From Druceiella hillmani (Eukaryota > Arthropoda > Insecta > Lepidoptera > Hepialidae): DNA of 64,000 bases. The stretch is from assembly GCA_039881145.1 (NCBI GenBank), contig JAYKKI010000015.1:26551001-26615000 (forward strand). Reading direction: 5' to 3'. This document shows positions 53,666-64,000 of the stretch, in pieces. A program made the translations under genes and the position numbers. The notes under the pieces are model-generated. The model was given only the letters and a program-made list of their open reading frames with translations. It had not been told where the DNA came from and ran no database searches. The stretch's first letter is position 1, and each line of letters begins with the position of its first letter.

Positions 53666-56600
53666 AAGAATCCAAGGCAAAATAAAGAAAGAAAGCAAAC
53701 CCACAGCGTATCTGCTACAGAATTAGGGAATGAAGTACAAATAAAGATATGTAAGGTTTCCTATCAAATGACAATATTTAGTAGAATACATACTACATAT
53801 TTAGAATACATAAGACTCTTAAAGTTTATGAGAATTACTAACTGTTTCATCAATGCTTTTCTAAAAGTATAATAATTGTTACTTATAATCTAAACAGCGT
53901 TAATTAATAAGCATCATAGCACTTACTAACATGAAAATTGTTATAGCACTATTATGTCCAAAAAACTATATGTCTCTTAAGATTTGTGAGAAAATTTCAA
54001 AACAAGCATTATCTATTATTTATTAATATAACCAAATGAAAAATTAACAACTTCTTTGAACCGTAACTGATGAGTACTTTTACGCTAAGACGAACGTATT
54101 TAGTTGATTTATTTGTATAACGAGGTCTCTTGTAGGAGACAAGTGAAGCATCCACTTTTCATCTTATTAACAAATGGTGTCACCATTTATACCGTGGAGG
54201 TATTAGCGTTTCTGTTAGTTCGTTTTGTGTTCGTATCAAATGCGTTAATGGAGGCGATTTGTGACTTTTAAATAAGATTCTTTTTAATTAAAGTTCTCCT
54301 AGAATAGATGGGCTTTTCCTATTATTTTAAGTAGGTAATACGCTTTTTATATAAAAGTTTGTTTTTGATCTAGTTTTCATTTATTGTCAAACTTCTACCT
54401 ATTGATAACGAGGATTTTTTAAGTTATCATGTAATTTAGAAATTGTTTTTTTTAATTTATACTAACCAAAAACGGAGAAGAATAATAAAAAATAGGAAAG
54501 CAGGAACGAGATAAGCACGAAAACATAATCGATTTGTTTTCCTAACTGCGTGCATTTTATTGTTTTTATTTTAATTCATTACATGAGAACCTCATTGCTT
54601 CAATTGCTTCTACCATGTTCCAAAGTAAGTTGATACACGTATAACTATTTACCACGTAACGGATTTTTACATAATGTTACGCTCATCCCTTTTAAAATGT
54701 CTTCGATCTTATTTTTATTAGATCATGTTTTTTCTCGTTTTGTCAAAATACACCTAATCAAATACACCTATATTATATTTTCTACATTCATGCTTCTCTT
54801 ATCCAGATAATTTTGGCAAACATTCATGAGAAAACCCCTTTCTAACGCTTCCGTTTATTTTAGTCATGTATTTATACGGCCCAAGACTATTTATTCTCAA
54901 CTATAATTCTGTATTATCTATAACAAACATTCCTCTTTTCTTCAATTATTTCTTTACATTGTATGTATTATATTGTATATATTGTTATAATTGCACTTCT
55001 TCCCTTACTACCTCATTTATTCTGTCAGATTCAGCCGTCAATTTCTCATAAACAAACTTTCTAGTTAAAAAATAAATTCGTCAAATGTAATAATCTGCTG
55101 CTGTATTAAATGCTTTTTAGAGCTATTAATCTATCCTCTAAATAAAATGACATGCACTGAAAAATCTACTTCATTATATTTATAATAAATTTTTATTCCA
55201 CGTTGTTTAAGTTTACACATAATGTGCCATTAGATATTTTCATTTACGTGATTGGCATCACAATGACAAAGAAAATGTTGTTTTTTACGCCGGTTTAAAA
55301 GCAAATCCTCACTTTATTTTCTGTCAATATTAAACTTCATAACTAGAGAAATAATTTTAGCAAAATCACTTTTAAAGCAAAGCATCAGTTAAATTAATAT
55401 CTTATACATGCACAAAATATTTCAGTGCGTATCTCCTTATCTGCTTATGTGCATCGCTGTTTCTTTCTTCACACATGGAAGAATTTATATAAAATTTGGC
55501 ATGAGAATTAATTACGATTTAACTAAAGTCATGAACTCTACAAATCACGGCTTAGTGCTACTAATGCTCAATTGATTCATTTTAACATTTGTTTATTTTA
55601 AGTTCAAGCAACACAAAAATGCAAATTGATATTTTTTGAATTCAGGATGTTGAAAAGTATTTTTTAAATTTTATGCTAGATGACGGTATTAATTTTATTT
55701 TTAATAAATGTTTTTGATTGGTACATATTGGAAGATAAAGCAAACAAGTTTAATATAAGTTTTGCAACATAAATATACTTTTATTATTGATGAAATCATA
55801 TATTATTTAAATAATTAAGTTTTAATACTTTCACAGGAATAATTTTCTACTGTAAATTAGTCTGTAGTAGTTTTAAAAAATTACCCAAAAAACACGTAAG
55901 GAAATGTCTTAATTTATTGCAGAAATTATTTTTTTGCGCTAAATACTAATTTCGGACCCAATGAACCTATTTAATATTAAGGTCCTTAAGACCAATATCT
56001 GCGTAGTTATTTTTTTAAATTACTTGATAATTTATTGCAGACATTGGCGCTTTCATGAAATGTTACAGAACTTATTACTAAGCGAATAATCTCTTCCAAA
56101 TTAAAATTAAAGAATCTATTGCTGTATCGACAAAAATGTTAGTTTTTTCCATACTTATATTCTGTGACGGCCATTCATAAGCAATTCATCGGGTTAATGT
56201 TTAAGAAAGTTTACATAAATGACAAAAAATAAACACTTTAAAGCGATTATCCGATGCTCGATTAACGCTTTTATTGGTTCCTTTGTCATTATATCGATTT
56301 GATTCGAATACAAACTAATATAAAATATTGCTTTATCCTACAGCAAAATACTGTTCGATATTCTAACATCTTATACCAGCGAAAGTTTCCATGAAAATTT
56401 GTTTTCATATTTATTTTCCACTCCGAAATACGAAGGCAGTGCCGAATTTGATTTAAGAATTTTATTCGATTCAATTCTTTGTTTCACTTTCACCGAATGG
56501 AGCTATGCATAAAACAAAAGGTTCGTTAGTACACAGGCACGATGTTGGAAACTACGGGTGTGCATGAATAACAAGTCAAATCTTTGTTCGTAAGACACAG

Positions 56601-56915
56601 CTATGAGAACGTATACAAGTTAGCAAGCGGTGTTGGAAAAGTATATTTGCATTGTGATTCTACAAATATAAAGAAAAACAAATAATTTCAATATATCTCC
56701 AAAAAAATAATTTATTGTGGTGATAGATTTTACAAGCAAGTTAGGTAATCCCTACAGTTAAATAACGTACTAATTTGGCTTAAAATGCAAATGGGCATTT
56801 TCTGGGCTATATAATTCACACCATTACTGCTTGTAATTTATCTTTTTCAAATTTTCTTTTGTTTATGTTGTTTTGAGCACAACTCCGTTACAAGGACATT
56901 ACCCTTTTTTTTAAG
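53666..56915. other. AT-rich non-coding stretch
   Basis: No gene recognised. A perfect 8-bp inverted pair around one base (AAATGGTG-T-CACCATTT, 54174-54190) and two nearby copies of TAATTTATTGCAGA (about 55912 and 56029) are the only structure seen. Confidence 0.55.
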
Positions 56916-57001
56916 ATACTACGTTACTCTAAATGGCAATAAAAAATATGGTAAATTTTTATTTACCATATTTTTTATTGCCATTTAGAGTAACGTAGTA
57001 T
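56916..57001. repeat. Perfect 41-bp-arm hairpin with 4-nt loop
   Basis: Left arm 56916-56956 (starts ATACTACGTTACTCTAAATG) and right arm 56961-57001 are exact inverse complements over all 41 positions, around TTTT. Pairing ends sharply at both outer edges (AAG/ATG flanks). No target duplication is visible. This is the strongest cruciform-forming sequence in the window, and the absence of any mismatch implies it is young. Confidence 0.95.
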
Positions 57002-58725
57002 ATGTTAAACGACAGTCGAACACAATTTAATTTAAGCTTTTTCCAATTTATTTTCAGTATTAATATTAGACATTTTCAAAATATAGATTAAATGGTTTAA
57101 TTAAAATATGACATAAATTTTAAAAAAATCATCTTTTCTTGCTTATTATAAATGCACAATTTTAGTGCAATATTACTGACTACAAAAGAACATTAAACAT
57201 TTAATATTTTATTTATTATGTATTCGTCCATGGTAGGAAATCAATATGATTTGGTCTATTAAAGTTATATCGAGACGTTATTATCTCAAATTACAATAAA
57301 CTCGGCACAAATCAGCGAAATGGAACTCGAACCTCACTGTGACAGAATAACTTCCATAGCCCTTCATGCTAGGACAAATCTGCTAAGTAACAACATGGCT
57401 CAGTAATTTAAGCGCGTTCTCTAATATTCCGTATTCGAACATTTTATGAGATAAACACCTTACACGATGGTGAAAATCGTAACAAAATATATCCAATACA
57501 ACTCAAGTTACAAGCGAATAAAGAAAAGACGGAGGGATGGACGTTGCATTTTATATTTACAATAGTTATGTCTAATCAATTCTTGCGGTTAATAAACAAA
57601 TTATACCATACAATAGCCGTAATTTAAACATATTTTTCTCGTTAGTTAAATATAAAGTTAACATATTCTCAGATTTTCTTTATTACTCAACGATTTTTAG
57701 GGTAATTTTTATGTAATTCTAATGAAACATTTTAAGTTATGTTGTAAACGTTTCATAAAATATTATACTCGATTAACAATTTTCTTGTACCACTAACATT
57801 TTAAAGAATATGGCTATATAGACTAATTTCATTCAATGAATAATGTACAAATATAGAAATACAAAATATTCCCATCTGCTGGTTCTTCATTATTACACAA
57901 AGTAATTGCAACTTAATTATTACTATTAAGTATGTTTCAATTTTCCTATTAATATTTACTTAGTAATAAGAATTCCTCAAATATCTATATTTATGTTCAT
58001 AATCATTAACTATGTTTAAAATAAATTATTATTATCAACACTATACTTTTCAGAATAGAGAACTTTGTATATCCTTCGATCAAATTACTAAGAGCAAAAT
58101 GGATTGCTATTTGCGATACAGGAACTAATTTATTTAAAAATAACATGATATGAAACATTAACAAATGTTATGTGCTAATAGTTGAGTGACAATTTTGTTT
58201 CCGACCAAATATTATAATTAGACCCTAAATTATTTTTTTATAGCGACCAATCAATCCAAGAAAGAAACATGAGGAACAAATGCACAGAAATATATTTGGA
58301 TCGCTATAAATAGAAGGAGGAAATGAGTGTATACACGCAATAAAAGCAGGAAAACTGTAACATTTTGGTTGATATCAAGGGTGACGAAATACCCAGCGGT
58401 ACCACACGTTTATTCCCTGAACACTAGTTTAAATCGTCAGATGCGATCGCGCTATATTCCGTCTCAGTGAAACGCGTACGTTGCTGAAAATAAAATAAAA
58501 AAGAGTTTTAAAGCACTTCGTTTCAAAAACGTAATTAGGGAAATAGGCGATATTGACATTTGACATGTCGGAAAGTTTTAAATAATATGCGGACAGAAGA
58601 AATGAATACATTTTTTGAACAGTAGTGGTTTGCTGTATTCTTCAAATTTTCCTTTCCTGAGCAATAGATTCAAATCTCTAGGGTATTTCGTAATAGCGAT
58701 TTAACTTAAGACTACTATTCTGCGT
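57002..58725. other. AT-rich stretch with a few inverted repeats
   Basis: An 11-bp inverted pair around TATAGCGA and TCGCTATA (about 58239-58310) encloses 50 bp. On the minus strand near 57330 GGTTCGAGTTCC resembles a tRNA T-arm/B-box, but no cloverleaf could be built. No gene recognised. Confidence 0.45.
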
Positions 58726-58737
58726 GTATATATATAA

Positions 58738-58774
<37 letters not shown>
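58726..58774. repeat. (AT)n microsatellite
   Basis: TA repeats with AAAT and ACAT interruptions. Confidence 0.9.
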
Positions 58775-60189
58775 AAGATAGATAATCTTCACATATGATG
58801 AAGTAATAAAAGCCAAAGTGTCTATGTTACATAAAAAAAAATAATTTGCACAGTAGAAATAAAATAAAAAAATAATAATTTTCGTAATTTTGCCACGTAC
58901 ATATTATTAAAAAACAAATTCCAATGTTTTTTAATTGTTGTATACTTTAAAACTTAGAAAATAAAATTATTTTTTGAAATGTGATATTAAAAGATTTACA
59001 AATGAAAAAAAGCAAGAAAAATCTGATTTTCAACTTAGAGCATTTCTAGACTATGTTTAACCTAAAGGAGTTAAACATAGGCTAAATAAATACCATGCAA
59101 TTCCTATATAAGAAAATCTTCTTTAGAAATACTTTTTACTAGTATAATGAGGATTATATTCCAAATGAAGTCATAATAAAAAACATAAAGTTATATTTAA
59201 ATCATGGGTATCATAAAAAATCAGTTGATAAAATAAACTTTATACGAAAAAATAATATTTTAAAGTAATTTTCGTGTCATCCCAAAATTCCCCAAAACCA
59301 ACATCAAATAATGGCAATTTTATAAATTAAAAAAATTGTGGAAATTAGATTGCAGGGTGTAAATACTTATAACATTCTGTCGTTAGATCTTAACGGGATG
59401 AGGAAACACAAGGCATCAGAAGTACATATATTTTGTGAATTATAACAGTATACTTCGGGAAATAGTTTACAACGTATTAATACAAAGCGTGGATGTAGTG
59501 ATCTTCAGTATATTTGTTTAGTTTACAATTGTATACCATTTTTATATTTACAAATAATTTTTTTTTACCTTCGGTCATCATAAGTGGTGAATTAGTTGAA
59601 AATTGAAGCAAGAGGCTTTAAATCCGGTAGTTGACTCATTCTAAATTTTGATATTTTTCATACAATATTGTGAAATATAAGTTAATTAAAAACCAGTCTT
59701 GAAAATAAATTCGAAAATTGATAGAAAAATAAGCCAGTTATAGGCTTCTACATTTTAAGATACGGATAGAGTTGGATATATACCTGTCTCTTTTCCTCTT
59801 GTAGAATATAATGCCCAATATTAAAAATGACCTCACAACACAGTATTGCCGTCATTGACTAAAGGTTAAATTTAAACTTTAATAACTCGGTCAATTTTTA
59901 AGATTATTTAAAAAGAAATTCACTCTTCAGCAACTTGTACCTTGAAATTACGATTAATGAAATAAAAAAAAATTAGTCAAATACCCAATTGACAAGAATT
60001 AGATTGGTAAGTACTTTGATAAGGAAACTTTGGTGACAATAAAATAGAAATTTACTTCACTTATTTTTTATACATGCCTCCCTTAGTAGCTTTCCTTACT
60101 CATAAAACACAGCACATCACTATAAAATAATTTTCATATCAGAAGGGTATTTCAAAGTGAACAATTCATTTTTGCATTCTAAGCTCATA
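58775..60189. other. AT-rich non-coding stretch
   Basis: Holds an 11-bp hairpin (CTATGTTTAAC 59051-59061 with GTTAAACATAG 59070-59080, 8-nt loop). Otherwise nothing identifiable. Confidence 0.55.
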
Positions 60190-60328
60190 TGAATTGCTTC
60201 GTAGCGACGTTCGCGATTCTATAGCGGGGCCTTTGTTTTGTTTGGCGCGGATTTTCTGCGCAGTGAAAATATGCTGATTCTACCCGAGTGTTTATATAGC
60301 CTGCCTATTCGCGTTGTACCTCCGATTT
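60190..60328 (+). promoter_or_regulatory. CpG-containing, TATA-box-like patch
   Basis: Within otherwise AT-rich DNA this 140-bp patch has clustered CpGs (GTAGCGACGTTCGCG, GGCGCGG, TCTGCGCAG). A TTTATATAG sequence at about 60291-60299 lies 30-40 bp before an ATG at 60329. That arrangement resembles a small core promoter. No initiator or downstream element is certain, and similar GC patches elsewhere in the window are transposon debris. Confidence 0.3.
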
Positions 60329-60574
60329 ATGAACGAAAAAATAGACGTTTTCCCCATTATCATTTCCATGCAATTATGTGGTGGAGACTCGGCTAGTATT
60401 GGGTACACACACTATCTAAAATATTATGTATACGTCATTAAACATCTGGCTGAATACGGAACGAACATGAATAGAGTATTAGTATTTCAGATGATATTAC
60501 GTAAGAGGACTGTATTTTCTATTTTTTGCGTATATTGTCAAAACCACAATTTTGAAAGAATATTTGTAACTTAA
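60329..60574 (+). CDS. Small hypothetical ORF after the TATA-like patch, 81 codons
   Basis: From the ATG at 60329 the frame runs 81 codons (MNEKIDVFPIIISMQL, then GGDSASIGYTHYLKYY, ending ERIFVT). The same frame is open five codons further upstream. I recognise no family, and there is no clear signal peptide or membrane helix. Its support is position only: it starts 30-40 bp after a TATA-like box in the one CpG-bearing patch of the area. In DNA this AT-rich, ORFs of this size occur by chance several times per 64 kb, so I give it low weight. Confidence 0.18.
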   Translation: MNEKIDVFPIIISMQLCGGDSASIGYTHYLKYYVYVIKHLAEYGTNMNRVLVFQMILRKRTVFSIFCVYCQNHNFERIFVT

Positions 60575-61258
60575 TTACCATATCTATTGGAGCCCTATAA
60601 CGACCCAATATTATGTCAATTGTAATGTTACACGAATATTAACGAGGTACTTAAGATATGCCATTCTTTGTAATATTTTGTCGAAACTTTTAGTTGTTAA
60701 AAAATTTGTAAGCCAATTTTTTTTTGACTGTAAGTTTATTATCAGATTTAAAAGTATTTTCGTATTTAGATAATTTTTTTTTGTTTGAAATTAATATTTA
60801 TAAAGAGATAATTATAATAAAAATGAAATGTATTCAAGTGATAGAAAATTGTCCTAAATGAATCGAGGGTTAACTTATATTACTTCATTACTTATTGAAA
60901 TTGAAGGTTCATTTTAATCAATCACTTATCACTTGCGTATAGCAAAATACTTTTATATATAAGAAACTCTTTACGTATAAGAAGGATATATAACCCAAAG
61001 TCATTAAAAAACCCATGTCATTAAAAAGGAACAATATAACTTGTTTTTAAAAGTCTAAATAATATTAATACAAGCTGAGGTATTTTTATTAAATTGTTTT
61101 TATTTATGAACTTAAATTTTGGTAAAGTGTTAAGAAATATTAGCCTGGAAATATTTTATCATCTTTATTTATACTTTTCAAAATAATTTTTTTCACAATT
61201 TGGTGTACGATAATCCAAGAATATATAAATCCATAGAAATGGATATTTCTTAAATTTC
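60575..61258. other. AT-rich non-coding stretch
   Basis: Nothing recognisable. Confidence 0.55.
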
Positions 61259-61305
61259 ATGGCTCTTTATTTAATATGCACGCTGCATATTAAATAATGA
61301 GCCAT
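61259..61305. repeat. Hairpin, 22-bp arms (21/22), 3-nt loop
   Basis: ATGGCTCTTTATTTAATATG.. at 61259-61280 pairs with 61284-61305 around CGC, with one mismatch (T versus the expected A in GGCTCWTTA). Confidence 0.92.
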
Positions 61306-61505
61306 TTTTCCCAAAATTATCTTTAATAATGTTTTTTAAGATAGTTCCAGATATAACTTTAAAAATGCCCGCAAACAAGACAACATAGCTACTAGAAGGT
61401 TAATTAAAGTTTATTAAAAAACTATGGCAATGTTTCTAAATTCCATAATTATGGAGATATTCGCGATATTATTACGTTTGTGAGAGTTACACCTAACCAT
61501 ATATT

Positions 61506-61568
<63 letters not shown>

Positions 61569-61840
61569 TGACACAATATTAATACTTTTTTAAATATTTT
61601 ATGAAATAGTATAAATGACGTTAAATATTTATATATACCTAAATGTCAACTCAACGCTCGTCGTGGAAGTTCTTCTCGTCATTGAACAGTTTCATTTTTT
61701 TTAATTATAATTCTTTAATTATGTGTATTTATTTTATCAAGAATGGGAAAATTGGCAATACACAGATATCACTGGATTCGTTAGGTTGATAAAAGAAAAC
61801 GAATTTTTATTTTCAGAGATTTTTCATAAAATTAAGATGG
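61306..61840. other. AT-rich spacer containing a microsatellite
   Basis: Apart from the TA array at 61499-61566, nothing identifiable. Confidence 0.5.
61499..61566. repeat. (AT)n microsatellite
   Basis: TA dinucleotide array broken by two TTTA steps. Confidence 0.95.
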
Positions 61841-61925
61841 GGTCTTAATGCATTAGTTAAATCGGGGTTTTAATGCATTAGTTAAATCTTACTTTATTTA
61901 ACTAATGCATTAAAACCTCGATTTA
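61841..61925. repeat. Direct-direct-inverted triplication forming a 30-bp-arm hairpin
   Basis: A 23-bp unit starting GGTYTTAATGCATTAG occurs directly at 61841-61863 and 61866-61888. It is then inverted within the right arm 61896-61925. The hairpin arms 61858-61887 and 61896-61925 agree at 29 of 30 positions, with the 8-nt loop CTTACTTT. Confidence 0.9.
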
Positions 61926-61972
61926 CATATAAATATGGAAGTGGCCTACGAAGGAATATACAGTTTTTGGAC

Positions 61973-62004
61973 CTATCATTACACGAAAGTTCGTGTAATG
62001 ATAG
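61973..62004. repeat. Perfect hairpin, 15-bp arms, 2-nt loop
   Basis: CTATCATTACACGAA (61973-61987) and TTCGTGTAATGATAG (61990-62004) pair exactly around AG. It lies 48 bp from the preceding hairpin. Confidence 0.93.
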
Positions 62005-63283
62005 TTTCTATCCATTTCTATTCCTATCCTGTCGATCTATTAAGGTCTAGTCTATTAAGTAATAGAATAGATTTCAAGATTAGCATTTTATAATCTTAGT
62101 ACATACTTACCATACTATTTACATAATTACTTCTATAATGCTATTTGTGATATTCATTGAAATCAATATTAATATTTAAATTAAGATGGCAGAATTAATT
62201 ACTTTCATAATTTTACCGTAATAATTTTTTCAAAAGTAAGATACTAAAATCTCATTTAGTATATTAATTATAAAAGTTCACTTTCCCATTCAATTATGAA
62301 AAGTAATGAGTTAGTTTTAGGTCATATATAAATACTATTATTTCGCAAAGAATAGGCATTAAAACGCATATACGTGTTATAAAATTTATTGAAAATAAAT
62401 CATTCAATACAAATCAAATTCATTTTAGATGCACACATACATTTACTTTTCTATATATCCCTTCATTAGTTATTTTATTAACCACTTAAGTGCCTATTTT
62501 AAAATAGTACAAATTTCATAACATATAAATATCTTGTCATATAATGCCCAACGTTCTTATGTTATTTTAGATGAGAGACTTTAATTCTTTTTCACCATTT
62601 TCGTTAGCGTACAAATATATAGATTTCTCGTAAGTGAACTTCTTAAATACATAAACTAGACTACTTTCCGATGTTTATACTTTTACTTTTAAAACGTTAG
62701 CTTCTGTATTAATTACTATAGACAGTCAGCATTTTCTATATAAATCACAGCTATTTTAATTGTTATCACTAGCATCAGTTGCAAAGAAATGATCATTGAT
62801 TTGTGGAATGTAAACATTGAATGTTTTATCGATAATACTATTAATATTAGGTACGCGTTTCCTTTTTCATACATTGTCAAGATCTCTACTGACATCTTTT
62901 TAATTTTCTGAAGCATTTCAAAGTAATAAAAATATTATTAATCCCATAATAATTAACCTTAAGCCTTTTTCGCATAATCAGTAGTTGACTGGAAAATTAT
63001 CTCGAATATTCTGTGTTATAAGCGCTCTTACTTGGATATAATCAAAATTGTATACGCTGGAAAAATATTTTTTGTGAAATAATTGAATCTCTTTCCACTC
63101 CTTTAGCCAGAAATGAGCGCACAGGAAATGTATCACATTTATTTCAAAATATTTATTCGTAAGTAAATGTTTATAGCAAAAAATTACTAGAAAATGAATA
63201 TTATTAAGTTTCGTCATGAATAACAATGTCTTCCACTTTTAATTATTATTTCTAGTGCTCACAAAATGTCAGTCGTACCAACG
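62005..63283. other. AT-rich non-coding stretch
   Basis: Two minus-strand frames (62716-62916 and 62978-63226) of 66 and 82 codons have no recognisable features. Confidence 0.55.
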
Positions 63284-63356
63284 TCACGCCATCATATCCT
63301 TAAGCGCCCCGGTAAAGTTGCTCTTTACCGGGGTACTTAAGGATATGATGGCGTGA
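63284..63356. repeat. Hairpin, 33-bp arms (31/33), 7-nt loop
   Basis: Left arm 63284-63316 (starts TCACGCCATCATATCCTTAA) pairs with 63324-63356. The only mismatches are two adjacent bases (CG opposite TA) next to the GGGG/CCCC block. The loop is GTTGCTC. GC content is high for the area. A related ACACGCCACCATATG word recurs at about 63420. Confidence 0.93.
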
Positions 63357-63609
63357 ATAATTTTTGAATGTGATTTGTTTTTAGGTAGGATGACTAATTC
63401 TATATATAATTTTCAGAATACACGCCACCATATGTTCCTATTTTCAAGTATCGCTTGTCTTTTCAAATCTAATCGCTTAATAAATTTGTTAATGATGAAC
63501 ACATACATTTTTTTTTAAATAAAATTTGTAATTATCTTATTTTTGATGAGAATTCAACAAATTTGTTTGTCCCATTTACGAGGATGTAAAGCTATCACGA
63601 ATCGTCAAC

Positions 63610-64000
63610 ATCAATGTATATCTATCCGCTACTGGACATTGGTCTTTTCCAAGGCACGCCGTCATAAATGATCTTCCGCCTTCCCTATCAAACCCCTTAC
63701 ACCGACTTATTTTAGGTAGTCACTCCATCTGGCTGGGGACATCCCCCACTGCACCTTGAGATTCGTGGTCTCTATTCTAAAAAACGTACACTTCATCGAT
63801 TGTCGCTCACTCGAAAAATAAAACATGCATATTACTACTTCTGTTTGCTTATGTTAAGCGCTATGTTGACCAGATTGGTTCTCCGTCGGAATTATTCATT
63901 TCGTATTTTATCCTTCAGAGACACTGCGGGCGTAACTCTTTCTATCACCCACTGAGCGACTTAAAATTTGTAGATCAGGTCGGCCGTAAGTATTCACATT
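63610..64000 (-). pseudogene. RTE-like LINE, 3' end (runs off the window)
   Basis: On the minus strand from 64000 down, the broken reading contains the C-terminal blocks of an insect endonuclease-reverse transcriptase. SLKDKIRNE, then FRRRTNLVNIALNISKQK (63850-63925), matches the family's RD.IRNEEIRRRT.VTDIA..I.KLKWQWAGH block. RPRISR (about 63757-63774) matches WRPRTSKR. KAEDHLWRRALE-type text follows at about 63640-63690. The stretch CGCTACTGGACATTGGTCTT (63627 on) with AAGGCACGCC (63651-63660) is the characteristic 3' part of a LINE repeated very widely in moth genomes (recalled, not searched). Several stops and frameshifts show it is dead. The 5' part, including any RT core, lies beyond position 64000. 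Confidence 0.8.

Noticed and set aside
57300..57420. Possible tRNA or tRNA-derived SINE (minus-strand GGTTCGAGTTCC as a B-box)
   Set aside because: No matching acceptor stem, anticodon arm or good A-box at the right distance; one motif is not enough.

Overview
The window is eukaryotic, strongly AT-rich, repeat-laden DNA. It is most likely from an insect and probably a lepidopteran. I base this on four things: decayed RTE-like LINE sequence of the kind common in moths and butterflies; the dispersed moth repeat that carries tandem GGAC/GACA tracts next to an ACGGAACCCTAAAA-type end; a pogo-superfamily transposase with a C-terminal PHD-like finger; and the very low GC. The species cannot be named from sequence alone. 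I found no host exon that I can support, so the 64 kb looks like intergenic or deep intronic DNA made of transposon remnants, tandem duplications, microsatellites and unusually many short, nearly perfect hairpins.

Layout. 1-732 is a GC-richer edge with one unexplained 182-codon ORF. 733-11160 is AT-rich non-coding DNA with a moth dispersed repeat (5311-5426), a MITE end (7927-7984), a long AT microsatellite (8644-8777) and hairpins. 11168-11640 is the 3' part of a Jockey/CR1-like LINE reverse transcriptase (+ strand, broken). 13503-13922 is a coding-like, unidentified GC-richer patch. 14195-16560 is the best-preserved element: a pogo/Tigger-like transposon whose transposase has an HTH-psq/CENP-B-type DNA-binding region, a DDD catalytic core and a PHD-like finger. 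It is interrupted by one stop codon and one frameshift and is flanked by 20-bp-phased GGTACGATT repeats. 17141-17320 is a foldback MITE. 17390-18800 is a decayed RTE-like LINE on the minus strand, next to an AT/GT microsatellite.

18933-39938 is largely anonymous AT-rich DNA with short tandem duplications. 39939-40308 is a 203-bp tandem duplication. 48410-50200 and 51511-53665 are two direct copies of one 1.8-kb sequence; the second carries a 224-bp MITE with perfect 52-bp terminal inverted repeats. 56916-57001 is a perfect 41-bp-arm hairpin with a 4-nt loop. 60190-60574 is a CpG-containing patch with a TATA-like box and a small ORF. Four more hairpins lie in 61259-63356. 63610-64000 is the 3' end of a second RTE-like LINE (minus strand) that runs off the window.

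There is no operon or pathway logic here; the unit of organisation is the mobile element. The two signals I would follow first are (i) the broken pogo-PHD transposase with its phased flanking repeats, and (ii) the set of unrelated, near-perfect, tiny-loop hairpins, two of which show a direct copy abutting an inverted copy. That geometry fits recurrent template-switch mutation better than a single transposon family.
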